NCBI GenBank assembly: GCA_022448315.1
Contig: JAKVCA010000005.1
Span: 80,685 to 118,734 of the forward strand
Direction: 5' to 3'
From: Pirellulaceae bacterium
Lineage (GTDB): Bacteria > Planctomycetota > Planctomycetia > Pirellulales > Pirellulaceae
DNA: 38,050 nucleotides
The notes beneath the pieces were generated by a model. The model saw only the letters and a list, made by a program, of their open reading frames with translations, had not been told where the DNA came from and did not search any database. The position numbers were made by a program, and so were the translations under genes. Of this stretch, positions 10,201 through 19,633 are shown piece by piece. Numbering within the stretch: the stretch's first letter is position 1; each line of letters begins with the position of its first letter.

Positions 10201-10231
10201 CGATCATGAATCGAGAGTCGAGTGGATTTGA
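4256..10231 (+). CDS. Giant hybrid: Ser/Thr (pseudo)kinase - AAA/STAND ATPase - TPR-like - GAF - histidine kinase - two receivers
   Basis: A 1991-residue cytoplasmic protein with no membrane segment. Domains in order: Ser/Thr kinase fold (about 25-285); AAA-type ATPase opening with FVGREKE at 311, Walker A ESGGGKT (341-347) and Walker [11 protein letters not shown] (461-470); a helical TPR-like region (about 700-1215); GAF (about 1250-1400); coiled coil (about 1405-1470); HisKA with His1477 in [10 protein letters not shown]; HATPase with DTGIGIP near 1630 and GTGLGL near 1660; a weak receiver with possible Asp1769; and a canonical receiver with Asp1908 in [11 protein letters not shown]. The kinase head reads HGGVHPGN at 143-150, so the catalytic Asp of HRD is Gly, and the beta-3 Lys is Arg53. 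It is probably a pseudokinase, unlike most relatives of this trifunctional architecture. It contains no HPt, so the HPt protein at 1108 is a likely partner. The ribosome site is weak; ATG 4352 is an alternative start. Confidence 0.9.
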   Translation: MPNAIHSTDDAPQRPGWRSEDGRFVATLELSNMEDRVTWVGIEEATGEKVLIRMVPSRLLPDDLAKRLVEEQSRVESLQVSAKPLGHRFYEEPQEKVWVRRYVQGVTLRKRLEDRAVPVAVTFGIVRSILKALAVLHDNQLVHGGVHPGNVIVTHDDQDVELVDGGVIHHRCFSSGKQKTTVAAIYASPEESGALSCEVGKASDLYSLGVVLYELLAGRPPFESETMGGVLLKHMTELPPDLCQFADHISPLLNQLVQRLLKKDPADRYQSADAVLTDLDNIESLCLQGAGDSSYVLGETDRRGVLTEPQFVGREKERKQLEAATNRLLIGKGETVTLTAESGGGKTRLLQEFIRDSRRQNVWTLLGQARAENATRPLHVFNQVVFEVVQQAHQDPEFLEQLTRNLGDRTETLAALFPETQQLGWVADRGLSPETFGERRAIGAALALLKQLGSRTRPATVILDDCQWADRLAMKVIQQWQANERENGSFDCYIALVIAYRSDDEAQVRELNALKCRTHVSLDGLDETGQKQLLESMAGPLPTEAVELIAKLADGSPFMAAAMLRGMVESGVLIAESDGWKVVASEIKKLRSSGHSVEILARRLSLLHPETARFLQAAAILGKEFPFELAAELSGLKINHALQAFDEAKSRHLLWINSDGVTCSFIHDKIRETLLEGLSQTQKRELHIAAAAAIQIRSPEACFDLAFHYHAGGDLVHALPPALEAAATARTMQSLQIAEEFYLIAQKCVSGQSSMTRYVIEEGLGDVAMLQGRYAEAASYFKQAGIHAQTQFEKAQIEGKLGEVAFKSGDMESAAHFFEHGLRLLGKAVPTRLPAVLCCFVFELTVQAMHTCFPKIFCHRQPGQPNPKETLVLRLCSRLAHAYWFVRGSVSTFWVHLRGMNSGERFQRSLPLAQSYSEHAPGMSLVGWFGRGIAYARRSYEIRREAGDTWGKGQSLSFYGVVLYAAGRYQECIDRCREAVRLLERTGDYWEVNMARYQAAASMYRMGDLNAAVEEAKRIHRSGIELGDHQASGISLDIWARANPRDFDPEILARELAHDRHDAQGTVQVAVAHGVYLIHQDRFTEAINVFEEALKVARTAGVLNTYIFPAMVWLLTAYRKRMEHMAFYSIPERRRELCRTSKLARKAVRISRRFPNDRPHVLRECGILLAMQGRMRPARKMLGRSLAVARRQEAAVELKQTLNAVEMIGSQIGWRDHKSLRKPTDQELLGRIRMPDQDRVDLTLPSLSLLDRFDSILEEGRKVASSVNEKETLEQVKRAMTRLLRGEACSLARLAVGDNLESTSLSLLTLEDVAERYSLSKEYISEVFALRRARSLISVGNGDSLMAEPTRGSVLCAPIYLRGEPFACVIVTHDHINNLFSEDEERIADFITAIASASLENADGFVQLQRLNATLEQRVLDRTETAENKARELKRSNRQLEKTAQELKEKEEELWIAKEQAEQANEAKSQFLASMSHEIRTPMNGILGMTQLAMSTSLNPTQKGYLNGVQQSSQALLRLINDILDLSKIEAGRLELELIKVDVRDVAAEAARLVAADAASKGLALVVDVDPSVPENLLGDPGRLRQVLINLLGNAVKFTGQGSVTLSVHRAENECDSNETPCLEFHVIDTGIGIPGHLAETIFQKFSQADSSTTRRYGGTGLGLSICSQLVELMGGEFSLESTEGQGSRFSFTALFECAGGVNKIPWADHSVGKIPNVNWVVDDENTGRAVKHLLEAKAIAHRRYDSREASEILDDILQNEVESVWLLDLNRDSESAWNFAQKVARESQVVTDRFVCAVPFEDLEVSTRIQELGFKNCMTKPIRPSELVELLMFASSTESPDNELGELGVLVESRPSMRVLLAEDGLINQEVAVGLLEMKGYEVKVAQDGREALDLVQEEAFDVILMDLEMPVMDGLEATRAIRRLDCPITSSIPIVAMTAHALSGTMDECRKAGQNAYLSKPIDPSALFGLLDRIRVEADVDHESRVEWI

Positions 10232-10450
10232 GAAAAACTCGTCTGGTAACCGGGGAGTTACGCTGACCCTGCGTCGCAGCGCCTTTAAATCTCGTTAAAC
10301 TAGGTCTAAGCTGCGGTAATGGTAGGGGCAGTTTCGGTCTGATACGACCCAAACCTTTGTCGCAACCGTAAGTCATATGGCGAGTCGTTTCTTTTCATCG
10401 TCGTCGGCCGGAATAAAACTCACTGCTGTGCAACCAAATAAGGGCGGAAC

Positions 10451-11344
10451 ATGCATTCGTTGAATACCTCGACCTCGAGCAGAATGACCCGTTTGGCCGG
10501 CATGGTGTTTACGGCGATGGCGTGCATGGTGAGCGTGCCGGTCGTCAACAGCCAGGAAAATCCTTCCAACTTGCCTTTCTATCCTGTTGCCGCCGCTCAG
10601 ACGAATGATGGGATTACGTATGTGGTGGATCGAAACCTGCCTGGCGTGTGGAAAATCGAGGGGGGTGAAGCGACTGTGTTTTTCAAGGGGAGTCAGAAGT
10701 ATCGGCAACCCTTGAACGCACCCCGCTGCATTGCGATCGATGGGGATGGGAGAGTTCTGGTCGGAGACTCGGCGGCGAGAAACATTTTTATTGTCGAACC
10801 GGAAAAAGAACCTCGACCGATCAGCAGCACTCGAATCGGTATTCCGATGGCGATTGCGGTGGATGCGGACCAGAGAATTCATGTCGCGGACTTGGAGTTG
10901 CATCAAATTCTTGTGTTGGAAGGATTTCAATCGGAAGCCGTTCCTGCAAAGAAAGTAGCCTCTGTGCGTGCCCCTCGCGGTCTGGTCGTGGATGATGAGA
11001 ATCAGGTTTGGGTGGTGACGGGGGCTAAAAATGCCATTCAGAAGATCGCTCCAGACGGAACGGTGACTCCTGTTCTGGAGGGTGCTGACTTGCAATATCC
11101 GGCGGGCATCGCCCTTCTGAAGGATGGGACCGTTGCCGTCAGCGACTCTTATCAGAAAACCGTTTTCAAGATGGGCGACAACAAGAAGTTAAGCCGCCTT
11201 GTTGAGGGTGAGCCCCTCGTTTATCCCGTCGGTCTCGCGAGTGCGGGCGGCCAACTCATTATCGCAGACTCACGTGGCGGTACGGTCTGGTCTGTGAGTT
11301 CTGACGGTCAGGTCACGGCCGTTTATCCATCGTCATCGAAATAG
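10451..11344 (+). CDS. Exported NHL/SMP-30-type beta-propeller protein
   Basis: A 297-residue protein with an N-terminal signal peptide: a basic start, a hydrophobic stretch around residues 15-33, and likely cleavage near VVNSQ. The rest consists of about six repeats of the type AIDGDGRVLVGD, AVDADQRIHVAD, VVDDENQVWVV and LLKDGTVAVSD, each followed by a strand, as in NHL and SMP-30/gluconolactonase propellers. No catalytic metal site is obvious, so a binding or scaffold role in the periplasm is as likely as an enzyme. Upstream AGGGCGGA is very close to the ATG; the in-frame ATG at 10484 would also leave the signal peptide intact. No operon partner is evident. Confidence 0.75.
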   Translation: MHSLNTSTSSRMTRLAGMVFTAMACMVSVPVVNSQENPSNLPFYPVAAAQTNDGITYVVDRNLPGVWKIEGGEATVFFKGSQKYRQPLNAPRCIAIDGDGRVLVGDSAARNIFIVEPEKEPRPISSTRIGIPMAIAVDADQRIHVADLELHQILVLEGFQSEAVPAKKVASVRAPRGLVVDDENQVWVVTGAKNAIQKIAPDGTVTPVLEGADLQYPAGIALLKDGTVAVSDSYQKTVFKMGDNKKLSRLVEGEPLVYPVGLASAGGQLIIADSRGGTVWSVSSDGQVTAVYPSSSK

Positions 11345-11590
11345 GAGCGGAGCGATGCCCGTTTTCACCTGAAGATGGGCTGAGGGGGTTCCATCAGATG
11401 ACTCTCCTCGGCATGTCGGTCCCATCTGTACCTGTGATTTGCGCACTCTCCAAATGGGAATACCCGGCACACTTCGCCGTGTTGTGGTTGGGAATTTCCA
11501 TGACGCCCACTGGTGAATCAGCTTGCGATTGGAATAAGGTAGAAGATTCCTTCACGGTCATTCCGGTCAACAGGGAAAGGACTATCCAGG
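11345..11590 (+). other. Intergenic region before the UvrA gene
   Basis: About 246 bases without a supported gene, terminator or clear promoter. A short open frame from 11398 runs into the UvrA start region and has no recognisable features. Confidence 0.3.
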
Positions 11591-14416
11591 GTGAGCAAGC
11601 CAGCGATTCATTTGCGGGGCGTCCGCGTCCATAATCTGAGAGATATCGACTTAGATATCCCCCGCGGCGAACTCGTGGTGGTTTGCGGGGTGAGCGGCAG
11701 TGGAAAGACGAGCCTCGCTTTGGACACGCTCTACGCGGAGGGGCAACGGCGATACATTGAGAGTTTTTCGCCGTATACGAGACAATTTCTGGAGCAGCTC
11801 GACAAACCCGATGCCGATCGTATTGAAGGGATTCCTCCGGCCATTGCGGTGACGAGATCCGTTCCACAGGCGAGCAGCCGTGCCACCGTAGGTTCGGCGA
11901 CGGAAACCTTGGACTACATGAGGCTTCTGTGGGCCCGTGTTTCGAAGTTGTTCTGCCATCAATGCGGTCAAGCGATTGAGCAGGACTCTCCGGAGTCCAT
12001 CGTTCGAGTGCTGTTGGACTTGCCGGACCAAAATCGTTTCCTCATTACGGTTCCGTTTTCAGTTGCCTCGGATACGGAACTCGAGTCGACGCTTGAAGAG
12101 TTGCGAGCTCGAGGCTTTGTTCGTGGTCTTTGGCAGTCGGAGTTTGTCGACCTGAGTTCACCGCTGAAATTTTCCGGTGCGTCGGCAGACCTCATGGTGG
12201 TCGTGGATCGGCTCGTCGGCGGGCAGACGTCTGCAGAGCGACTTACGGATTCGATCGAATCGGCCTACGAACTTGGTGGCGGATCCTGTCGAATTTTAAT
12301 TGAGGGGGATGCGAGTTCGCTTGGATCAAGTGAGGACATTGCCGGTCGAAAATGGGCTCGTTACGACTACAGTCGGCAATTGCGGTGCGTTCCCTGCGAC
12401 GTGGAATACCCGGAGCCTGAACCTCGCCTGTTCAGCTACAACAGCCCGCTGGGGGCCTGTCCGACCTGCGAGGGCTTCGGAAGCATTCAGGTTCGAGACA
12501 TGGACTTGATTGTGCCCGATCCCAGTAAATCACTTCGGGATGGGGCCATTGCACCCTGGAATACGCCTGCCTATTCCCATGAGTTGCAAGAGTTGCTGGC
12601 GTTGGCTCCTCACTACGACATTCCGACGGAAGTGCCGTTCCGAAAACTGTCGCCAAAGCACTTGGAGCTGATCACGCAAGGCATTCCGGAAGAAGATTTT
12701 GGGGGACTGGATGGTTTTTTCAAGTGGCTCGAGAGACGCAAATACAAAATGCATTTGCGTGTGTTCTACAATCGCTGGCATAGCTATCTTGAATGTCCAG
12801 ATTGCAACGGAGACCGCCTGAATCCGATTCCTTTAGCTTGGAAGATCGAAGGCAACAACATCGCGACAGTATGTCAATGGACGATTGAGCAGGCGCGACA
12901 GTGGTTTGATGACCTTCATCTCTCCGACGATCAGGCAGCGATCGCGCAAGGCTTGCTAGGCGAAATTCGGTCGCGTCTTGGTTATCTTGCAGGTGTCGGA
13001 CTGGGGTACCTCGCTTTACAAAGGCCCTTGCGAACCCTAAGCCGAGGCGAAGCCCAACGTGTTGCCCTGACCACGGCGTTGGGTTCCACGCTTGTCAACA
13101 TGATGTATGTCTTGGACGAGCCGACGTCGGGCATGCATCCCAGTGACGTGGAGCGGCTGAGTGGCTGTATTCAGGGGCTCCGACAACGCGACAATACAGT
13201 GGTTTGCGTCGAGCATGACGAGGTCATGATCCGCAAGGCAGATCAATTGATAGAGATCGGTCCGGGAGCTGGCGATTACGGTGGTCAGCTAACCTTTCAG
13301 GGCAATTTTGATGAAATGCTCGAAAGCGAAGAGAGCATCACCGCGCCGTTTTTCACGGGACAACGCGGCGTGCTAACGGAGTCGAAACGCCGACCTCCGA
13401 ATCGCGGAAAAATCAAATTGGTCGGTGCTTCTGGAAATAATCTCAAGGACGTGACCGTCGAGTTTCCACTCGGTCTGCTCTGTGTCGTGACTGGTGTGAG
13501 TGGTGCGGGTAAGAGCAGCTTGGTTCAAGAGACACTCTACGGCGCCATTTGTCGTCGCAAGCGAAAGGAGTCGGCTCGCCCATTGCCTTACGTCGATCTA
13601 CTGGGGGATGGTCAGATCGACGATGTCATCATGGTGGATCAGACTCCGATCGGCAAAAGTCCTCGAAGCAACCCTGTGACTTACGTGAAGGCATTCGACG
13701 AAATTCGCTCGGTGTTCGCGTCGACGATTGAAGCGAAAACCCACAACTATACGGCCAGTCATTTCAGCTTTAATGTGGATGGAGGGCGATGCGAGCGTTG
13801 TAAAGGGGATGGAGTTTTATCCATTGATATGCAGTTCATGGCGGATGTGTATGTTAAGTGTCCCGAATGTCACGGTCAGCGCTACCGGAAAGAGGTGCTT
13901 GCTGTTCTTTATCGTGGAAAATCAATTTCCGATGTCCTTGGAATGAGCGTTCGACAGGCCTTTTCTTTCTTCCGAGGACAAGTCAAAGTCCAAAGCCGTT
14001 TGAAACCGTTGATGGACGTCGGTCTTGATTATCTACGTCTTGGCCAGTCCGCGATCACGCTATCTTCGGGCGAGGCACAGCGGCTTAAACTGGCGAGTTA
14101 TACGACACAACTTAAGCGACATCGAACCCTGTTCATTCTTGAAGAGCCGACCGCCGGATTGCATTTTGCAGATGTGATTCAGTTGATCGACAGTTTCGAC
14201 GCGTTGATCTCGGTCGGGCATTCGGTCGTTGTTGTGGATCATAATCCTCGTCTGATGAAGGCGGCGGACTATATCATCGACATCGGACCTGGAGCAGGCG
14301 AGCAAGGAGGGAATGTGGTGGCGCAGGGCTCACCCGAAGAAGTGGCGGGCTGCGAGGATTCCGTTACGGGGCGTTACCTGCGGTCCCTATTGGCAGAATC
14401 GGCAGATGCCGATTGA
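11591..14416 (+). CDS. uvrA: UvrA-family excinuclease ATPase (divergent)
   Basis: A 941-residue protein, the normal UvrA length, with two ABC cassettes. The first has Walker [10 protein letters not shown] (33-41), signature LSRGEAQR (483-490) and [10 protein letters not shown]. The second has Walker [10 protein letters not shown] (635-643), signature LSSGEAQR (824-831) and [11 protein letters not shown]. Zinc-binding pairs are present at Cys266/269 with Cys290/293, and at Cys734/737 with Cys757/760. The segment between Cys125 and Cys266 keeps the shape of the UvrB-binding region. UvrA scans DNA for bulky damage and loads UvrB in nucleotide excision repair. Unusual points: neither signature has the canonical LSGGE, and the C-terminal Walker B Asp is Glu851. 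It could be a specialised paralogue rather than the main repair protein. It starts at GTG 11591, with GGGAAAGGA about ten bases upstream. Confidence 0.85.
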   Translation: MSKPAIHLRGVRVHNLRDIDLDIPRGELVVVCGVSGSGKTSLALDTLYAEGQRRYIESFSPYTRQFLEQLDKPDADRIEGIPPAIAVTRSVPQASSRATVGSATETLDYMRLLWARVSKLFCHQCGQAIEQDSPESIVRVLLDLPDQNRFLITVPFSVASDTELESTLEELRARGFVRGLWQSEFVDLSSPLKFSGASADLMVVVDRLVGGQTSAERLTDSIESAYELGGGSCRILIEGDASSLGSSEDIAGRKWARYDYSRQLRCVPCDVEYPEPEPRLFSYNSPLGACPTCEGFGSIQVRDMDLIVPDPSKSLRDGAIAPWNTPAYSHELQELLALAPHYDIPTEVPFRKLSPKHLELITQGIPEEDFGGLDGFFKWLERRKYKMHLRVFYNRWHSYLECPDCNGDRLNPIPLAWKIEGNNIATVCQWTIEQARQWFDDLHLSDDQAAIAQGLLGEIRSRLGYLAGVGLGYLALQRPLRTLSRGEAQRVALTTALGSTLVNMMYVLDEPTSGMHPSDVERLSGCIQGLRQRDNTVVCVEHDEVMIRKADQLIEIGPGAGDYGGQLTFQGNFDEMLESEESITAPFFTGQRGVLTESKRRPPNRGKIKLVGASGNNLKDVTVEFPLGLLCVVTGVSGAGKSSLVQETLYGAICRRKRKESARPLPYVDLLGDGQIDDVIMVDQTPIGKSPRSNPVTYVKAFDEIRSVFASTIEAKTHNYTASHFSFNVDGGRCERCKGDGVLSIDMQFMADVYVKCPECHGQRYRKEVLAVLYRGKSISDVLGMSVRQAFSFFRGQVKVQSRLKPLMDVGLDYLRLGQSAITLSSGEAQRLKLASYTTQLKRHRTLFILEEPTAGLHFADVIQLIDSFDALISVGHSVVVVDHNPRLMKAADYIIDIGPGAGEQGGNVVAQGSPEEVAGCEDSVTGRYLRSLLAESADAD

Positions 14417-14532
14417 GTGTTGTTGGGAAGAAGTTTATCCGCCGAAAATGGGTAGGACTCAACGATGGAAAATCGATCTGGAGGGTTGTCCCCGAAACGA
14501 CAGCCGTTTCACCATGAGAGGCGATCGTAGAC

Positions 14533-15585
14533 GTGCCAGACAATACAGATTCACTGGATTTGCGGCGTTATGACCGACAAATGAAATACGGGCCCATTGG
14601 GGTCGAGGGTCAAAAACGGTTGCTTCGCTCTCGAGTTCTTGTTTGTGGGGCGGGTGCTTTGGGCTCCGTATCTGCCGAGATGCTGGTGAGGGCAGGGGTC
14701 GGACACCTTCGAATTGTGGATCGAGATTTTCTGGAGTTGAACAATCTCCAAAGGCAATCGCTCTATGACGAGTCGGATGTTGCCTCGGGATTACCCAAAG
14801 CAGAAGCGGCCGTGAGAAAACTCCATAGGATCAACTCCAATGTGACCCTTGAACCTGTGGTGACCGATGTTCAGTATCGCAACGTGATGTCATTGATGGA
14901 TGGTTGCGATCTTGTGGTGGATGGGACGGATAATTTCGAGACGAGATTCCTACTGAACGATGCCTGTCTTGAGTCGAGCGTTCCTTGGATTTTCGCAGGT
15001 TGTCTTGGGGCCGATGGGCAAACGATGACGGTGGTGCCCGGGAAGACTGCATGCCTTCAATGTTTGATGCCAGATGGACCTCCCGCCGCTGGGTCACTGC
15101 CCACCTGTGACAATGCAGGGATTCTGGCCTCGATCATCTCGGTGATGGCCTCGATTCAGTTCACGGAAGCGATAAAAATTCTTTGCGGTCATTTGGATCA
15201 GGTCAGTCGAAATTTGACCGTCGTGGATCTTTGGAATCATCAATTCCGAACTCTGGATACCTCACACCTGCGCGAACAGGGGAATTGCCCCGCCTGCGTT
15301 GAAGGGCGACGGGACTGGTTGCACGGTAAACGAGGTAGTCAGGCCGCGGTCCTCTGTGGCCGAAATGCCGTTCAAGTTCGATTGGGAGATGAGGGTGAAT
15401 TCAACCTGAATAAGATCGCCTCTCAGGTGACTGCCGGCCAAGTGACCTCTCAAAGCGAATTCATGTTGCGGGTGACTTATGAAGATCTACGACTTACATT
15501 GTTTCCGGATGGACGTGTGATCGTCACTGGGACTGAGGACGATCGGCACGCTCGTTCCATCGTGGCTAGGGTCATCGGGCAATAG
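14533..15585 (+). CDS. thiF: ThiF/MoeB-type sulfur-carrier adenylyltransferase
   Basis: A 350-residue E1-like enzyme that adenylates the C terminus of a small sulfur carrier (ThiS or MoaD) in thiamine or molybdopterin synthesis. Visible features: RYDRQ at 12-16, nucleotide-binding GAGALGS at 39-45, VDRD at 62-65, VDGTDNF at 129-135, zinc cysteines 174/177 and 252/255, and a candidate persulfide Cys192 in PTCDNAG. Residues 270-350 form a C-terminal domain starting VLCGRNAVQVR, similar to the tail I recall in Bacillus ThiF, which favours ThiF over MoeB. The GTG at 14533 is chosen because the conserved RYDRQ lies before the first ATG. GAGAGG is about 12 bases upstream. No thiS, thiG or moa gene is in the window, so the partner is unknown. 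Confidence 0.85.
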   Translation: MPDNTDSLDLRRYDRQMKYGPIGVEGQKRLLRSRVLVCGAGALGSVSAEMLVRAGVGHLRIVDRDFLELNNLQRQSLYDESDVASGLPKAEAAVRKLHRINSNVTLEPVVTDVQYRNVMSLMDGCDLVVDGTDNFETRFLLNDACLESSVPWIFAGCLGADGQTMTVVPGKTACLQCLMPDGPPAAGSLPTCDNAGILASIISVMASIQFTEAIKILCGHLDQVSRNLTVVDLWNHQFRTLDTSHLREQGNCPACVEGRRDWLHGKRGSQAAVLCGRNAVQVRLGDEGEFNLNKIASQVTAGQVTSQSEFMLRVTYEDLRLTLFPDGRVIVTGTEDDRHARSIVARVIGQ

Positions 15586-15615
15586 GTCTCAGGTTCGAAA
15601 TTCTTTTCCCTTGAG

Positions 15616-17823
15616 ATGGGTGCGTTCAAGATGAACTTATGGGTCTTTCGACTGGCCATCGCGTTGAGCGCATTTCTGTTGTTTCTGGTTCAGCCCCTGA
15701 TCGCCCGTTTCATCCTGCCATGGTTCGGTGGAGGCCCGACCGTCTGGACGGGTTGCATGCTTTTTTTTCAAGTCGCGCTTCTCGCCGGTTACGCATACTC
15801 CCATGTCATGATCCGTTGGCTGGGACCACGTCGGGTTGCCCAGATTCATGGGGCGTGGCTGGTCATGAGCCTGTGCTTTCTGCCCCTGATTCCGAGTGAT
15901 TACTGGCAACCGACGACGGGCACGGCACCGGTTAGCGGGATCCTGCTGGTACTCGCGATGACGGTTGGTTTGCCCTACTTCATTCTGAGTACCAGCGGCC
16001 CGTTGATTCAGTCGTGGTTTGTTCAGGTCTTTCCGGAGCGTTCACCTTATCGCTTGTTTGCCCTTTCGAACTTTGGATCACTACTTGGACTATTCGCTTA
16101 CCCGTTTCTAATGGAACCTTGGCTTACCTTGTCGGGCCAAGCATGGGGTTGGTCGATTCTCTATATCCTCTACCTGTTGTCGTGCGCCGGGTGCCTGTTT
16201 CTTGTGCTCCGTTGTGGAAAGACTTCATCCGTTATAGAGTCGCATCAGGATATGGAGGAGACGCATGGCGTCGTTGAAGTCCTCGTTTTGGAGGGGATAC
16301 GAAGAGTGACTCTCGTGTCCTTTTGGTTGCTGCTCGCCTTTGTCCCGTCTCTGTTGCTGGTGGCGACCACCGCACAAATCAGTCAGGAGGTTGCCGTTGT
16401 TCCTTTTCTTTGGACCCTTCCGCTCGGACTTTATCTGCTGAGTTTCGTAATCTGCTTCGATCGACCGCTCTGGTATCACCGCGGCCTTTGGGGGGGGGCG
16501 ATGATCCTTTCGTTGATTCTCGCCGGCGGTTGTCTTTACTTTGGTACCCATGCCCGGCTTGGATTCCAGTTGATGTTTTATTGCGGCGCTTTATTGACGG
16601 TCTGCGTGACCTGCCACGGAGAACTGGTTCGCCTCAAACCCGAGCCTCAGCACCTGACGCTATTTTATTTGTGCTTGTCGATTGGAGGGGCGTTGGGCGG
16701 ATTGTTCGTTGCGTTGGTGGCGCCCGTGATCTTTGCGGATTACTGGGAACTTTCGCTCGCCTATTTCATTGCGCCGCTTCTCATTTTGACCGCTTGGGCG
16801 TACACCTCCTGGGGGCGAGTTCGCACCAGTCGCCGGCTCAAATCGGCGTTTGCATTGGCATTGCCCCCGACATTGATCTGGGGAGCGGCTTTGTGGATTG
16901 AAGCCGTCGGTGCCCATCACCTGTTGGCATACAACATCGAAAAGAAGGGTTGGATCGCCGGTTTTCGAGAGACGATGCCCCGTTTTCTCAGAGTCTACCA
17001 ACCGACCGTCTACTTTCAGGATCGTGACGAGTATGGCGTGTTGAAAGTGACGCACGGCGTCTGGGGCATGGAATTGGTGAATGGTCGGATCATTCACGGA
17101 ATCCAACCTTGGGACGAAGAGCAGCGAATGCAACCCTCCAGTTACTACAGTGAAGAGAGTGGGCTGGGGGTCGCCATGCAACATTACCTGTTAACCCTTC
17201 CCGAGCAAAGCCAGAGAACGATCGGCGTCATCGGGTTGGGAACGGGCGCGATTGCTGCGTGGGGTAAAGAGATGGATCAATACACGTTTTATGAGTTGAA
17301 TCCTAACGTCGAAAAGGTCGCGCAGCAGTATTTTTCCTACCTCGAAGAGACTCCAGCGGAGACGCGAGTGGTGCTGGGCGACGCCCGGCTTTCACTGGAA
17401 AGATCGTTGGCCAAAGATGGGTCGATTGGGTATCAGCTCCTCGTGTTGGATGCGTTTTCCAGTGACGCAATTCCAATGCACCTGCTCACCAAAGAGGCCA
17501 TGGATGTCTACCTGCAACATCTCTCAAAAGATGGGATCCTGGCCGTTCATGTCTCGAATCGTTTTCTCAATCTACCGCCGTTGGTGAGGAACCTGGCTGA
17601 AGACGCGGGCTATCGTGCGGAACAGGTGGTTTGTTTGAGGTCGGAAGAGCAACTTTATTCGGCGAGCCACTGGGTGATTGTGACTCGTAATCAAGATTTC
17701 TGGGACAAACCGGAGGTCCAGTCGAGACTTCAGGATTGGGGCGAGGAGCCCCGCAATCGCGTCAGGTGGACGGATGATTACGGGAGCCTGTGGCAAGTGC
17801 TTGGGCGATGGGAGGAAGATTGA
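15616..17823 (+). CDS. Fused membrane transporter-like / spermidine synthase-like protein
   Basis: A 735-residue two-part protein. The N-terminal 430 residues are very hydrophobic, with about ten predicted membrane helices starting with the LFLVQPLIARFILPWFGG segment. The C-terminal 220 residues form a Rossmann fold like spermidine synthases: nucleotide motif GVIGLGTGAIA near 537, an acidic YELNP near 562 and LLVLDAFSSDAIP near 608. Members of this fused family are commonly named fused MFS/spermidine synthase, but the substrate is unproven. The aminopropyltransferase Asp appears to be replaced in the DAFSSD context, so polyamine synthesis should not be assumed. ATG 15616 and ATG 15631 are both possible starts. 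It follows thiF by 30 bases and may be cotranscribed. Its stop TGA abuts the convergent gene's stop with no gap. Confidence 0.8.
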   Translation: MGAFKMNLWVFRLAIALSAFLLFLVQPLIARFILPWFGGGPTVWTGCMLFFQVALLAGYAYSHVMIRWLGPRRVAQIHGAWLVMSLCFLPLIPSDYWQPTTGTAPVSGILLVLAMTVGLPYFILSTSGPLIQSWFVQVFPERSPYRLFALSNFGSLLGLFAYPFLMEPWLTLSGQAWGWSILYILYLLSCAGCLFLVLRCGKTSSVIESHQDMEETHGVVEVLVLEGIRRVTLVSFWLLLAFVPSLLLVATTAQISQEVAVVPFLWTLPLGLYLLSFVICFDRPLWYHRGLWGGAMILSLILAGGCLYFGTHARLGFQLMFYCGALLTVCVTCHGELVRLKPEPQHLTLFYLCLSIGGALGGLFVALVAPVIFADYWELSLAYFIAPLLILTAWAYTSWGRVRTSRRLKSAFALALPPTLIWGAALWIEAVGAHHLLAYNIEKKGWIAGFRETMPRFLRVYQPTVYFQDRDEYGVLKVTHGVWGMELVNGRIIHGIQPWDEEQRMQPSSYYSEESGLGVAMQHYLLTLPEQSQRTIGVIGLGTGAIAAWGKEMDQYTFYELNPNVEKVAQQYFSYLEETPAETRVVLGDARLSLERSLAKDGSIGYQLLVLDAFSSDAIPMHLLTKEAMDVYLQHLSKDGILAVHVSNRFLNLPPLVRNLAEDAGYRAEQVVCLRSEEQLYSASHWVIVTRNQDFWDKPEVQSRLQDWGEEPRNRVRWTDDYGSLWQVLGRWEED

Positions 17824-19533
17824 TCACTCGGAGGAATCTGGCTTTGCCTCAACGATGATTTCTTTTTTCTCCAGATCGTAAACCCCTCCGTCGGAAAGCT
17901 GGTCAATGCTCGATTCCGATCTTGGGTCTGACTCAGAATCCTGAGCCGCACCGCTTAGAAAATAGACGTCATTTTTCCCCATCACCGTGGCCTTGGTGCC
18001 CTCGACGAGAATTGCGGTCGTTTCGTCGATCCCGATGCCGAGGAATTGCGGGTACGTCTTCACCAAAGCTTTCATGTCCTTCATTCGAGAACGCTGGGTG
18101 AAGTGTTGATCGATGGCAACTCCAGGTAGAAATCCTAGCCCTTTTTCATAGCCTTCCGACATGATATCCAAGTTGCCAAGGGGGTTGCCTCGGGCCATGT
18201 ATTCACCCTGAATTGAAGCGCCCGCCGAACTGCCCGCAATCACGCCGCCTCGCTCCAGCAGCCGATGAAAAGCTTTCTCCGCTTCGGTATTCGCATAGGC
18301 ATCAACAAACCGCCACTGCCGCCCACCGCCGAACCAGATGCCCGTGGCTTCATCCAGAGTTTTAAGAAACGCTTCTGATTCCACCTCCTCTTTTTCCCTT
18401 TGAGGAAGAACGGTCACCGTCCCTGCTCCGGCTCGCCTGAAAAGTTCGGCAATCCCATGGCGTTGAGGGAGAGGGTCGGGAGCCGCGGTGGGCAGAACGA
18501 CGATGTGGGCATCTTGTCCGCCTGCGAGTTCGATAAACTTTTGGGTCACTTTCTCAGGCAGTCCGCCGCCTCCGACAATGATCAGGGCTCCGCTTTTCAG
18601 AACAGGGGAGTGAGCAACCCCATGAGGAAAGTCTGCGGTGCTGCGATTGGCAACCATTCTGCGAATGGCGGTAAGGTCCGCTCTTTCCCCTTGCGAGATT
18701 GACCAAGTCGCTTCGGGTCTCGCGTCCGTTTGAGCTAATAGAATCGTCGCAGAGCCCTTGCCCATGGCAAACATGGTGCGCCCCCTCACAATCACAGCGG
18801 TTCCTTCGTCAATTCCGAGACCGAAGCGATCCGGATTCTTCAAAATCGCCTGACTGAGTCGACCTTGTCGCTCTCGTTGGGTGAAGTGTTGATCGACGAT
18901 TGCATCAGGAAGCAAATCAAGGCCTTGAGAGATTTCGGGGATGGGATTCCCGCGGGCGATCATGATTTTGGACTGAATGGCGGCTCCTGCCGAAGTCCCC
19001 CCCACAAGTCCGCCGCGATTGAGAATGTCCACGACCAGTTCTTCCCACCTCGTACCGACAATACGGGACGCAAGTCGACCTTGGCTGCCGCCTGAAAACC
19101 AGATGGCCGTCGCGTTTTCGAGAAGTTGCTGATCCTCTTTGTCCGGTTGGCCTCCCTCATCAATGTGAAGCACATGCGTTGAACCAAGTTCACTTTTCTG
19201 CCAGGGTTCCAGCCAGGTCTGCAAGTCCTCGGTTTCCTCGGAGCGACTTGACGCTGTAGGAATGATCACAAGGTTGGCCTCTTTAGCGCCCGCCAATTTG
19301 CAGAAAGTCTCACGCAGTTCTGAGGGAAACTCGCCCCCACCCGCCAGCCAAAGGGTCCCCGGGATTCCCTGCGGTAAAATCCTTTGAGATTCCTCGGCGG
19401 TTGCCGGTTGATGGAGTGACAGTGCCATGCCGACAAAAATCAGTTTCAACCACCACGCGACTCCATGAGGGCCCAAAGCGGAGAGGGCAAAGGCCTTGCC
19501 CGTTTGTAGTGGTCTGTTTGACATGAAAGGCAT
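17824..19533 (-). CDS. Exported tandem cyanophycinase-like (S51) peptidase
   Basis: A 569-residue protein made of two S51 cyanophycinase-type domains (about 58-290 and 312-525) behind a signal peptide ending near ATAEES at residue 48. Both copies keep the nucleophile elbow: Ser181 in GGTSAGAA and Ser436 in GSSAGAS. Both also keep the histidine in DQHFTQR (His216, His477) and the glutamine of the oxyanion loop (Gln151, Gln406). Cyanophycinases cleave cyanophycin to beta-Asp-Arg dipeptides; other S51 members are dipeptidase-like. Two apparently active copies plus export suggest degradation of an external or periplasmic peptide. No cyanophycin synthetase is nearby. ATG 19533 and ATG 19524 are both plausible starts. 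Confidence 0.88.
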   Translation of the reverse strand: MPFMSNRPLQTGKAFALSALGPHGVAWWLKLIFVGMALSLHQPATAEESQRILPQGIPGTLWLAGGGEFPSELRETFCKLAGAKEANLVIIPTASSRSEETEDLQTWLEPWQKSELGSTHVLHIDEGGQPDKEDQQLLENATAIWFSGGSQGRLASRIVGTRWEELVVDILNRGGLVGGTSAGAAIQSKIMIARGNPIPEISQGLDLLPDAIVDQHFTQRERQGRLSQAILKNPDRFGLGIDEGTAVIVRGRTMFAMGKGSATILLAQTDARPEATWSISQGERADLTAIRRMVANRSTADFPHGVAHSPVLKSGALIIVGGGGLPEKVTQKFIELAGGQDAHIVVLPTAAPDPLPQRHGIAELFRRAGAGTVTVLPQREKEEVESEAFLKTLDEATGIWFGGGRQWRFVDAYANTEAEKAFHRLLERGGVIAGSSAGASIQGEYMARGNPLGNLDIMSEGYEKGLGFLPGVAIDQHFTQRSRMKDMKALVKTYPQFLGIGIDETTAILVEGTKATVMGKNDVYFLSGAAQDSESDPRSESSIDQLSDGGVYDLEKKEIIVEAKPDSSE

Positions 19534-19598
19534 CGTGTGTGTCCTGTCGTGGAGTCAGTAAAAATTTCGCGGTTTGAACAAGCCAGGCCTGCTTCGAC

Positions 19599-19633
19599 GA
19601 AAACGCCTCGAACACGAGTGCGTATCCGAGGCG
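19599..19633 (-). terminator. Likely terminator after the phosphofructokinase gene
   Basis: Read on the minus strand, CGCCTCG pairs with CGAGGCG (19633-19627 with 19610-19604) around a 16-base loop, then TTTTC follows. It lies about 145 bases beyond the phosphofructokinase stop and before the peptidase start, which separates the two transcripts. Confidence 0.55.
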
